From positions 1 through 39,904 of the forward strand of contig QJWJ01000226.1 of NCBI GenBank assembly GCA_003235365.1: a stretch of DNA of 39,904 nucleotides, written 5' to 3'. The notes under the pieces were generated by a model. It searched no databases, was not told the origin of the DNA, and worked only from the letters and a program-made list of their open reading frames with translations. This DNA comes from Deltaproteobacteria bacterium (lineage in GTDB: Bacteria; Myxococcota_A; Polyangia; Polyangiales; Polyangiaceae). Both the position numbers and the translations under genes were made by a program. Of this stretch, positions 7,588-15,380 are shown in pieces (the stretch's first letter is position 1; the number at the start of each line of letters is the position of its first letter).

Positions 7588-9072
7588 ATGGGTGCAGATA
7601 GAGAGTCGAGCGGGTTCGATTTGGGCGGGGGGTTTGCCGTTGGGCAAGCGTCGGGCGGGTTGGATCTAGGACCGTTCGCCTCGCACTATCAGGAGCTGTT
7701 CGCCGACGCCTTGGAAGACGGGGTCATCACGACCGAAGAGCGCGAGCGCTTGGACAAGGCCGCGGACAACTTGGGCATCAATCGGATGCAGCTGCAGCAA
7801 CTCGAGCAGGCGATGATCCACGCCTACGAGATGCACAATCGAGTCAAGGTCGTCGAGAAGTGGGAAGCGCCGGTGGCGTCCCTGCAACCCATCGACGTCA
7901 AGGCTGCCGGGGATGCGGGGCGTCAGATGTTGCTCGCGCAGATCGACCGGCTCAACGCGCGCATCGCCGAGCTGGAAGAAGAACTGCGCGAGGCAAGGGC
8001 TCACGTTGCCGTCGAAGTCGACCTCAGCGGCCTCGAAGCCGTCGACGACGTCGAACAATCGGTGGACGAGCTGCGGGTCCGGGTTCGCCGTGATCCGACC
8101 AACACCAAGCTGCTTCAGTCGCTGTTCTCCGCCAATCAGCAGCAAGGCGACCTCGATGGAAGCTATTGCGCCGCGCAGGCGCTTGCCGTGTTGGGGGCGG
8201 CGAACGAGACACAGCGGGCCCTCGTCGGCAAGTACGCTCGTAAGGGACTCATCGTTCCGCGTCAGGCCTTGTCTCAGGAAGACTGGCACGACAGCCTGCT
8301 GCACCCCGAGCTCGAGATCACGACCAACAACATCATGTCGTTGGTTGCGCCATCGGCCTTGATGGGACGCGTCGCGGCGCTTCGACGCGAGAAGAAGCTG
8401 CTGACCTTGCCCCAAGAGCGCAAGCAGGATCTGGCCAAGACCACGGTGATGGCTGCGCGTGCGCTGGGCTGGGCAGCGGCTGTGCTCGGCATGCCGGCCC
8501 CGCCCGTGTACGTGGACCCCACCCGCGAGGTGGGTTACGCCCACGTCCCGGCGATGCCGCCATTTTCGCTCGTGGGTAAGGGTGTGTTGAGTGGGCGAAC
8601 CCAGCTCGACAATGCGTTCTTGGCCGGACGGCACCTCACCGCTTACCGCGCGGAGTTTTTCGTCAAGGTCCTGTTCGGCGCGGTCACGGAGCTCGAAGAT
8701 CTGTTCCTCGCAGCGTTGCTGATTGGTAGTCCTGGGTTACCGATTGCAGCTCACCTGCGTACCCGGGTCGCGCCGTTGAGCGATGCTCTCAAGCCGATGT
8801 TGGCGCCTGCGCAGCTCGATCAGCTTCGGCAGCAGTTTCAGGCCTTCGTCGCCGATGGTGGACGAACGAACCTGCTGCGCTGGAGCGATTCGGTGGACAA
8901 GACGGCGTGTCGCGCGGGCCTGTTGCTCTGTGACGACCTGGCGTCGGCCGTCAAGCTCCTCGAACCCGAAGAGGGGCCGCTGGGACCGCTGGCGAGCGAT
9001 CTCGTCGGTTTCGCCGTGAGTGCGCGCTACGCCGCCTTGCGTGAACGCCTCGGGCTGCGCCTGGTGGATTGA
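7588..9072 (+). CDS. Uncharacterised protein with TerB-like and helical-repeat segments
   Basis: 494 residues. The ATG at 7588 follows GGAGGG by 7 nt, which fixes the start; the frame is open further upstream without a better site. No signal peptide or TM helix, so probably cytoplasmic. Residues 38-80 (ALEDGVITTEERERLDKAA..LGI) resemble the helical pattern of TerB-like domains. Residues about 112-140 are a likely coiled coil (LLAQIDRLNARIAELEEEL). Residues about 160-215 look like TPR-type helical repeats. The C-terminal 250 residues are predicted helical (LAGRHLTAYRAEFFVKVLFG, then two Leu-rich blocks), reminiscent of C-terminal domains in large myxobacterial TPR proteins. A TAGACT -10-like hexamer lies at 7545-7550. 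Function unknown. Confidence 0.75.
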   Translation: MGADRESSGFDLGGGFAVGQASGGLDLGPFASHYQELFADALEDGVITTEERERLDKAADNLGINRMQLQQLEQAMIHAYEMHNRVKVVEKWEAPVASLQPIDVKAAGDAGRQMLLAQIDRLNARIAELEEELREARAHVAVEVDLSGLEAVDDVEQSVDELRVRVRRDPTNTKLLQSLFSANQQQGDLDGSYCAAQALAVLGAANETQRALVGKYARKGLIVPRQALSQEDWHDSLLHPELEITTNNIMSLVAPSALMGRVAALRREKKLLTLPQERKQDLAKTTVMAARALGWAAAVLGMPAPPVYVDPTREVGYAHVPAMPPFSLVGKGVLSGRTQLDNAFLAGRHLTAYRAEFFVKVLFGAVTELEDLFLAALLIGSPGLPIAAHLRTRVAPLSDALKPMLAPAQLDQLRQQFQAFVADGGRTNLLRWSDSVDKTACRAGLLLCDDLASAVKLLEPEEGPLGPLASDLVGFAVSARYAALRERLGLRLVD

Positions 9073-9094
9073 GCTAGCGGGCTGAGCTGAATTG

Positions 9095-9124
9095 GTGGAC
9101 TGCGCACTTCGTGCGCTGAGCCAC
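9095..9124. terminator. Hairpin between convergent genes
   Basis: GTGG(9095-9098)/CCAC(9121-9124) flanks an inner stem GCGCAC(9102-9107)/GTGCGC(9111-9116) with a TTC loop. It lies between the convergent ends at 9072 and 9172. There is no U-tract on either side, so it may be only a mRNA 3'-end structure. Confidence 0.35.
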
Positions 9125-9171
9125 GCGCCTGGGGTCTCGCACCCGGCAGGCTCGGTGCGTTGCCGCGGCGC

Positions 9172-10587
9172 TCAGCCGTGCAGCTCGGGTAGTGCGCCGG
9201 TGACCGTCGCCGCGTTTGCCGAGTGACCGAATCGATCGACCGCGATGCCGAAAGCCTGGCAGATTGACACCAGTGCCCGATTGCTCGGAAGCAGCTCAGT
9301 GCCCTTCGAGCTGCGCAGATCGACGTGGCGGCCCATCGAGAAGTGACCCCCACAGCCGCCGGCGATGAGCGTCGGGACGTTCTTCGAGCTGTGCCGTGAC
9401 GGATCGCCCATGTCGCTCTGGGCAAACACCAGCGTGTCTTGCAATGCCCCTGCCGAATCGAGCCGTTGAAGCAAGCGAGCGATGTGGCCGTGCGTGTGGC
9501 GATTCTGCAGGGCCAGAGCGCGCCACGTCTGCGGCCTACCACCGCTGGCGTTGGTCGCAGCCCAATAGCGATGGGCGACGTCCTGGTGGATGTCGTCGGG
9601 CAGGCCCGGGTACAGGCGAGCACGAGTCAGGTCGGCGAGCATCAGGGTGGCGAAGCGGGTGATGTCGCAGGCAAGGGCGAGCGCGAGCAGATCCGTCATC
9701 AACTCGGTGATCGTCTCGAAGTACGGCTCGCCTCCGCCGAAGGCGTGGAGCTTCGGAAACGCCAACGGATCTGGCCGCGCCGGGGCCGCGCACACGCGTT
9801 TCGGTGGAGAGATGCGCTTTTCGATCTCGCGCAGTGCCGTGTGGTGCTGCTGCATCTTCACGCGTTCTGCAGCGGGTGCCCGTTGGTGGAGCCGCTGCAA
9901 GTCGCGTCGCACGAAGTCCAGCACGCTGCGCTGCCGAGCGCGCTGCGCTTCGAGTGCGGCGCGGTCTCGATCGGACAGCGGTTTGCCGAACAGTTCGTCG
10001 AACACCTGCGCGGGATCGATCCACTTGGGTACGGGCGTGCCGCCTCTGGCGTAGCTGACGTTCTGTCCCAGATCGGTCTTGTCGTTGCCGATTGACAACG
10101 CGATGCTCGTGAGCGGCGTCTGTGCACCCAACAGGTGTTCTTGGGCCAAGTACTGATCGATGGATGGGGTGGAGCCATCGGCGCCACTGCCGGTGAGGAT
10201 CACGCGTGAAGCGTCGTGCCCGACGGTCCCCGTTTCGATGCCGGCTGCCAGGTCGAGCCCATCGACTACCAACAGGACGTCTTTGAAGCTTCGCCCGTAG
10301 ATGTCCGGCGCATCAAACGGCGACAGACTACAGTCTTCGTAGCGGATGTCGAAGTCCGGTCCTGGCTTCCACAGCTCGTAGGCCGATCCGTGTGGCATGT
10401 ACACGCCGATGAAGCGCAGGGGCGACGCACCGTCCTCACTCGCTGCGGCACTGGACGACGGGGAGGCAACCGCGTCAGCGCCCAGCAAGCTCGGCGCCAG
10501 TGCTGCGGCGCCCGCCGCAAACAGAAAGCGGCGTCGGCTGTTCATTCGGGCATGCGGTTTGCCGTGGGGACGAGACGGACCGTTCAT
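9172..10587 (-). CDS. DUF1552 family protein, Tat-exported
   Basis: 471 residues. The ATG at 10587 follows AGGAGG by 5 nt. The N-terminus carries a twin-arginine signal (NSRRRFLFAAGAAALAPSLL, residues 16-35), so the folded protein is exported. The mature part fits the DUF1552 family: YMPHGSAYELWKPG near the start, VDGLDLAAG, HDASRVILTGSG, SIDQYLAQ, and a C-terminal block with QSDMGDPSRHSS and LIAGGCGGHFSMGRHVDL. These segments recall the alkaline-phosphatase-like/DUF1501 type of secreted protein. It is the last gene of a three-gene operon and its start overlaps the stop of the DUF1592 gene by ATGA. DUF1552 and DUF1592 genes are habitual neighbours in Myxococcota and Planctomycetes; the biochemical role is not established. 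Confidence 0.87.
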   Translation of the reverse strand: MNGPSRPHGKPHARMNSRRRFLFAAGAAALAPSLLGADAVASPSSSAAASEDGASPLRFIGVYMPHGSAYELWKPGPDFDIRYEDCSLSPFDAPDIYGRSFKDVLLVVDGLDLAAGIETGTVGHDASRVILTGSGADGSTPSIDQYLAQEHLLGAQTPLTSIALSIGNDKTDLGQNVSYARGGTPVPKWIDPAQVFDELFGKPLSDRDRAALEAQRARQRSVLDFVRRDLQRLHQRAPAAERVKMQQHHTALREIEKRISPPKRVCAAPARPDPLAFPKLHAFGGGEPYFETITELMTDLLALALACDITRFATLMLADLTRARLYPGLPDDIHQDVAHRYWAATNASGGRPQTWRALALQNRHTHGHIARLLQRLDSAGALQDTLVFAQSDMGDPSRHSSKNVPTLIAGGCGGHFSMGRHVDLRSSKGTELLPSNRALVSICQAFGIAVDRFGHSANAATVTGALPELHG

Positions 10588-12314
10588 CGGGACCTCCTGC
10601 GAGTTACGAATGCGTCGCTACCTGCGTAGGCCACGAGCAGTTCGATGAGATTGCCTCGAGCACTTCCGGGCAGCTGCGTTTGCAGACGCACGAATGGAGC
10701 TTCGGTGGCGGGTTCACTTTGTGCACTGAAATAGCGGAAGGCTTGGCGGGCGAAACAACGCGTGACATCGGCATTGGCGGCGAGCCAGCGCGACAGGTCG
10801 CGGCTGTCACCAAACTGCAGACGTTGCCCGTCGAGGGACAGTCGCGCTTGGGTTTCGACCGTTTGCCCAGCCTCGCGCGTGCGCAGTCGACCGGCTTCGT
10901 CGAAGTTCTCGAAGGTGAAACCCAGTGGATCGATGCTCTGGTGGCAGGTCTTGCATTGCGGGTCGGCGTTGTGCGCGACGAAACGCGAGCGCGTCGTTTG
11001 ATCGGCAGTCGGCGCGGGCATGCTGACTTCGATGCCCAGTTCGGCAGGGCGAGGCAGTCGCTTGCACAGTAGCTTGCGCAGCACGAAGTCGCCGCGCCGG
11101 ACCGGGCTGGTGCCGTCGGGATGCGCGTGCGCAGCCAGGAAGCTGGCGTGTTGGAGGATGCCCAAGCGTCCGCTGTCACCGACCGGCACCGCGGGGCCGA
11201 ATGCGTCGAGCTCGTAGTAGCGAGCCATGGCAGGTGGCACCGAAACGAACCCTGCGGTGAGCAATGCTTGCACGGACGCCCCGCGATGCACCATGACCTC
11301 GTCGACGAACGCTCGCGTTTCGTCGAGCATGCGCGATTTCAACGCCTCGTAGGTTGGGTGGGACTCTTCGGTTTTCGCCGTTTCTTGCAGCGCATCGACC
11401 TCCAGCCACTCGAGTACGAAGCGTTCGAAATGAGTGCGGGTGGAGTCGTGCCCGAGGATGCGTCGGGCCTGCTCGCGGCGGGTTTGCGGATCGTCGAGGC
11501 TTCCGCTCTCGGCCAGCGCGAGCAGCTGAGCGTCTGGAGGAGCGCCGCTGAGAGTGAACGACAACGCCGAGGCGATCTCGAATTGGGTCAGGGTCGCCAG
11601 GTCCCCAGAGCCGATCTCACCCAGCTCGGTGACGTACAGGAAGCTGGGTGACAGCATCAACGCGGACAAGAGGGATCGCAAACCCTGTTTCGAATCGCTG
11701 CCTGTCGCGCCGGTTGCGGCTCGTGCCTCGGCGCTTCGGAAGATGTCGTGCAGCGCGTCGAGTTCGGTTTCCGTCACGGGGCGACGCCAAGCGCGAAACG
11801 CCAAGGCGTGGATCTCGCGGCGGGCGCAGTCGTCGTCCCGACACGCGTCGATTGCCGTCGGTGAGCGCGTTGCCGCTCGTTCGGCGAGCTCCTCGACCAG
11901 GGCGTTCCAACGCGCGCCCGCTGCCGCGGTCAGTGCGCGCCCGGCGTTGGGGGTATAGCCCGACTGTCGCACGTCGGGGGGCAATCGGCGCGCGAGCCCA
12001 TCGCCCGTCGCAACGGAGTCGGAACCGAGTAGTTGTCCAACGCTGCGTTCGAGCTCTCGGTTGCTCAGCAGGCGTACTCGCGTGGGCAGCAGCTCGCCGG
12101 GGCTTGCCGTCTCTGCGCCCCGCGGCGCCTGCACGCTGCCAGCGCAGCTGACGAGCCCGAGACACGACAACGCCAGTCCGGTGCGCAGTGCCGTCTGCGC
12201 GTCGCGCAATGCGGCCAGCACCTCGAAGCGCCGTGCGATTCGGGAGACGCCCCGTTGCTGTCGTCGGGGTCTCGAGGTGACGGTCCACGTACGGCCATCC
12301 ACGGGGCGCCTCAT
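10584..12314 (-). CDS. DUF1592-type (DUF1587/1595/1592/1588/1585) lipoprotein
   Basis: 576 residues from the ATG at 12314, which overlaps the upstream stop by ATGA. A lipobox-like LVSC places the lipidated Cys at about residue 57, after an unusually long n-region, so a later start is possible. The domain order typical of this family is visible: RVRLLSNRELERSV (DUF1587), AFRAWRRPVTETELDAL (DUF1595), LMLSPSFLYVTELG then LTQFEIASALSFTLSG (DUF1592), GILQHASFLAAHAHPDGTSP with VRRGDFVLRKLLC and CKTCHQSIDPLGFTFENFD (DUF1588), and a C-terminal LSRWLAANADVTRCFARQAFRYF (DUF1585). The CxxCH is a potential haem or metal site. The location is probably the cell envelope, with the DUF1552 protein as partner. 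Confidence 0.87.
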   Translation of the reverse strand: MRRPVDGRTWTVTSRPRRQQRGVSRIARRFEVLAALRDAQTALRTGLALSCLGLVSCAGSVQAPRGAETASPGELLPTRVRLLSNRELERSVGQLLGSDSVATGDGLARRLPPDVRQSGYTPNAGRALTAAAGARWNALVEELAERAATRSPTAIDACRDDDCARREIHALAFRAWRRPVTETELDALHDIFRSAEARAATGATGSDSKQGLRSLLSALMLSPSFLYVTELGEIGSGDLATLTQFEIASALSFTLSGAPPDAQLLALAESGSLDDPQTRREQARRILGHDSTRTHFERFVLEWLEVDALQETAKTEESHPTYEALKSRMLDETRAFVDEVMVHRGASVQALLTAGFVSVPPAMARYYELDAFGPAVPVGDSGRLGILQHASFLAAHAHPDGTSPVRRGDFVLRKLLCKRLPRPAELGIEVSMPAPTADQTTRSRFVAHNADPQCKTCHQSIDPLGFTFENFDEAGRLRTREAGQTVETQARLSLDGQRLQFGDSRDLSRWLAANADVTRCFARQAFRYFSAQSEPATEAPFVRLQTQLPGSARGNLIELLVAYAGSDAFVTRRRSR

Positions 12315-13363
12315 TGGGGCGGCGACTGGGGTGGCGTCGCCGTGCCGGCCGAGCCCGGGGCATGCGGAGCGGGCGGCGCGGGGCTCGTCGTGGTGGCAGT
12401 AGGGGCGATGGCTGGGCGCGTTGCGGTTTCAGCTCGCGGGCTGGTGGGGGCGGTACCGGCCGAGCCTGCGGCGCTTGGGGGCCCGGCACTGGGAATCGGG
12501 GCACCTGGGGAGGCGTCTGTGCCGAGTGCAGGAGCCGGCGCGTTCGTGTCTTCGCCGCGGGTGATGAAACGAATGTCGTCTACCCAGAACTCGACGGGCA
12601 GGGACTTGCCGTCGACCGTGAAGTTGACGTGGAGGATCCGCGCCGGGTCGAACTGAGCCTCGGCGCCCCAGCCGCCTTGCTGCACGCGATCCCAACGCAG
12701 GACGTACTCCCGCCATTCGGGCGTCAACACGAAGGTTTGTCCGTGTACATCCCAGCACCGCTGCTTGCACTTGCCTTCGTATTCTCCGGGGACCGTCGCC
12801 GGGTTGCCGACCTTGACCTGGAAGGAGCCGGAGCCTCTGGCTCGAAAGCGCAGGCCCTCGAAGTGCGATCCATTGAATGGGCACTTCACCCCGTCACGCG
12901 TCCACTTCAGCGTGCTGCCCCACACCACGCCCCAATCGTCGAAGCCACTGGCCTTGCCGTGGAGTGCGTAGCGGTTTTCCGTGGTGGCTTCGTCTTCGGG
13001 TAGGGCGGAGGCCTTGAAGTCGCCCACGTCGGGAAACACCGTGCCCTTCGTCTCGTCGACGGCCACGTACCACCAGCCCTCGCGCTCGAAGGCCTTGAAC
13101 AGCTGATTGTTCGTGTCCTCGAAGTCTTCGAACAGTACCGCTTGCGATGGCGGCGCGGGCTTGGCGCAAGGCCCCGTGTACAGGTCTTCTTCGGGGGCTT
13201 CGGAGATGGGCGTCTGCTTGGCGTCGAAGCGGGCGCCCTCACCCCCGAAAACAGGCGGCGGGTCGTTGGTGCCGCAGGCAACGAGCAACAGTGCGGTGAG
13301 CGGAACGGCCCGTGGCGGGGAGTGCCGGTGGGGGGCGCGAGTTTTCGACATCGACGGGTCCAT
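12311..13363 (-). CDS. Lipoprotein with carbohydrate-binding-like beta-sandwich
   Basis: About 350 residues, starting at the ATG at 13363 or the ATG at 13351. Neither has a strong ribosome-binding site, and the frame is open to 13453. [10 protein letters not shown] is a clear lipobox. The body reads as a beta-sandwich of the CBM11/CIA30-like type: [14 protein letters not shown], then [90 protein letters not shown]. That pattern is common in sugar-binding modules of secreted proteins. The C-terminal ~80 residues are Pro/Ala/Thr/Gly-rich and probably unstructured. It is the first gene of the operon with the DUF1592 and DUF1552 genes, which suggests a surface substrate-binding role. Confidence 0.75.
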   Translation of the reverse strand: MDPSMSKTRAPHRHSPPRAVPLTALLLVACGTNDPPPVFGGEGARFDAKQTPISEAPEEDLYTGPCAKPAPPSQAVLFEDFEDTNNQLFKAFEREGWWYVAVDETKGTVFPDVGDFKASALPEDEATTENRYALHGKASGFDDWGVVWGSTLKWTRDGVKCPFNGSHFEGLRFRARGSGSFQVKVGNPATVPGEYEGKCKQRCWDVHGQTFVLTPEWREYVLRWDRVQQGGWGAEAQFDPARILHVNFTVDGKSLPVEFWVDDIRFITRGEDTNAPAPALGTDASPGAPIPSAGPPSAAGSAGTAPTSPRAETATRPAIAPTATTTSPAPPAPHAPGSAGTATPPQSPPQ

Positions 13364-13571
13364 GGCTGTGAGTATGGAAACAGCGACGCGCGGCGGGCAA
13401 CGAATGGCTCGCTTTCGCGCTTCGAACGACGACACCCGGCACCAATCCAGCAAGGAATCGCCGCCGCGTTGCCACGGGTCGTGTTTGGGGGGTCTTCGTG
13501 CGGGAATTTCCGTGACGACAGGTTTTGGTGGTCGCCCCGGGGGGTTTGAACTATGCGGTCAGATCGACCCG

Positions 13572-14234
13572 ATGCTGACCGACGTGCCGTCCGAACCACT
13601 CACCGAGGAAGAAGAGGCCGAGCTGATTCGCTTGCTCGAGCACAGTGGATCCGTCTCGCTCGCCCACGCTCGGGGTGTTTTCTCCGCGCTCGCCTGCGAG
13701 CACAGTCTTTCGGATCCGAGCGACTGGTTGGGACTGGTGCTTGGCGGGCAGGTCGCAGATCAAGGGGTACTCAAGCGGGTCTTCTCGTTGCTGTTGCGAG
13801 ACCGCTTTGCCATCGCGCAGTGTTTGCAGTTGGGCGAGCCCTACGTGCCCCACCCCGAGGAGCACCATCGCATCGTCCAGTTCTGCAAGGGGTTCGTTCG
13901 CACCACCCGGCAGAGCGGTGTCTGGCAGAACGACGTCGAAGCCATCGGCCTCACGCTTCCCATCGCGGTACTCGCCGGCTACCTCAAGCTCGATTCGTTG
14001 CGCAAGCTGCACCCGAACATGGCCGTGGACGAGCAGGCCTGGCGCAAAGAGCAGCGCAGCGGCTTGGGTCGACGATTGCTCGAGGTCTACGAACATTTCT
14101 CGGAGCTTCGGGCCTCGCAAGTGGCGGCCGCCCGCGCCGAACCCGCTACGAGCGAGAAGGTGGGGCGCAACGACGATTGCCCGTGTGGGAGCGGACGCAA
14201 GTTCAAGAAGTGCTGTGGCCGCACTCAGCTCTAG
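13572..14234 (+). CDS. UPF0149/YecA family protein with C-terminal SEC-C zinc motif
   Basis: 220 residues from the ATG at 13572; the open frame upstream belongs to the shadow of the divergent lipoprotein. Residues about 15-170 fit the UPF0149 helical domain ([50 protein letters not shown]). The last 24 residues are a canonical SEC-C motif, [20 protein letters not shown], with Cys203, Cys205, Cys214 and Cys215 as likely zinc ligands. In SecA and YecA-type proteins this motif binds metal and contacts ribosomes or partner proteins. Cytoplasmic. A T-run (14247-14252) follows the stop, but no good hairpin precedes it. Confidence 0.82.
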   Translation: MLTDVPSEPLTEEEEAELIRLLEHSGSVSLAHARGVFSALACEHSLSDPSDWLGLVLGGQVADQGVLKRVFSLLLRDRFAIAQCLQLGEPYVPHPEEHHRIVQFCKGFVRTTRQSGVWQNDVEAIGLTLPIAVLAGYLKLDSLRKLHPNMAVDEQAWRKEQRSGLGRRLLEVYEHFSELRASQVAAARAEPATSEKVGRNDDCPCGSGRKFKKCCGRTQL

Positions 14235-14379
14235 GGTGGTAGGCAGTTTTTTCGTGTTTCTCGGCAAGCGGGATGGGGCCGGGAATTCGTGCGACGTTTG
14301 ACCGCAGGCGAACGGACCGCTGAGTTCTGCACACTGCTCGGCGGAGCGACGGGGGTTCACTCGTCGGAGTCGGGAAACG

Positions 14380-15144
14380 ATGAACGCACGTCTCATCACG
14401 ATCGGGATCAGTCATTACTGTGAGGTGGCGCGCTGGGCGTTGCAGTACGCGGGCGTGGATTTTCGAGAAGAGCGGCACCTGCAGGGGTTTCACCGTCGCG
14501 TGCTTCGTCCGATGAACGCCCGAACCGTTCCGGTGCTCGTGCTGCCGGACCGCGTGTTGACCGAAACCTACGACATCCTGCAGTTCGCCCATACCTGGGC
14601 TGTGGGGCGAGGGCGGCACGGATTGCTGGAGACCCCGAAGGAACAGGAGTCGACTCGGGAGATCTTGGCGAATTTCGGACCACCGGTGCGGTTGTTCTTC
14701 TACCACTACGCGTTTCAGCTCCCCAAGAGCGAGATCCTACCCACGAACAATCGGGGTGCGCCCTGGTGGCAGCGCGTCGTGTTTCGGCTGTCCTACGACA
14801 AGGTCGAATCGATCATGCGCCAGTACTACGCCATCGACGATGCCAGCGCCGCGGAGGCGATCGAACGGTGTCGTGCGACGCTGGACGACGTAGCCGCCCG
14901 ACTGTCGGACGGCCGCCGCTACCTGTGCGGGCACAGGTTTTCCGCGGCGGACTTGAGCTTCGCCGCCATGGCCGCCCCGCTTGCGGCGCCTCCAGAACAC
15001 CCAATGCAACTGCCGCCCTCGGAGGCTTGGTCGGCGCCAATGCGCGATGCGTTGGCGCGCTTCGACGAGCATCCCGCGCTGGAGTTCGTGCGGCGCTTGT
15101 ACCGCGAGCACCGCTACGACCCGAGTCAACACGCCGCTGCGTAG
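14380..15144 (+). CDS. Glutathione S-transferase-like protein
   Basis: 254 residues. The N-terminal thioredoxin-fold segment is recognisable: TIGISHYCEVARWALQYAG (residues 7-25), where Ser11/Cys14 sit at the place of the GST catalytic Ser/Cys, and VPVLVLPDRVLTETYDIL, with the cis-Pro and the SNAIL/TRAIL-like position. The rest is a predicted all-helical C-terminal domain, with GHRFSAADLSFAAMAAPLA matching the conserved GST helix-6 N-capping motif (SxAD). It may conjugate or reduce small molecules, or act as a thiol-dependent isomerase. There is no metabolic neighbour to suggest the substrate. The start is the first ATG, with a weak GGAG about 10 nt upstream. Confidence 0.85.
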   Translation: MNARLITIGISHYCEVARWALQYAGVDFREERHLQGFHRRVLRPMNARTVPVLVLPDRVLTETYDILQFAHTWAVGRGRHGLLETPKEQESTREILANFGPPVRLFFYHYAFQLPKSEILPTNNRGAPWWQRVVFRLSYDKVESIMRQYYAIDDASAAEAIERCRATLDDVAARLSDGRRYLCGHRFSAADLSFAAMAAPLAAPPEHPMQLPPSEAWSAPMRDALARFDEHPALEFVRRLYREHRYDPSQHAAA

Positions 15145-15380
15145 TCCGCTCAATGAGCGAGCAACGGTCCCGTTTGGCGGTGTTGGCTGTGGCGTGTGAA
15201 CGGAGGCGGCCGAGTGACGCCAGCTCGAGCCTGCGTTGCGGCTGCTGCCGACGAAGTCACGCGGCGTCTCGGCCGGGACGTGTCCCGGCGCGAATGCGCA
15301 GTGGTTTCGCTTGCCGGGGTCGGCCGGGCGCATCAGACTCGCGCCGTGACGCGTCGTGACGGTTCGGAGACCCACCGGTG

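Noticed and set aside
6184..7647. A 487-codon minus-strand frame
   Set aside because: Antisense to the glycosyltransferase, whose motifs are clear; the frame has no recognisable domain.
14247..14252. Rho-independent terminator after the SEC-C gene
   Set aside because: A T-run exists but no stable GC hairpin immediately precedes it.
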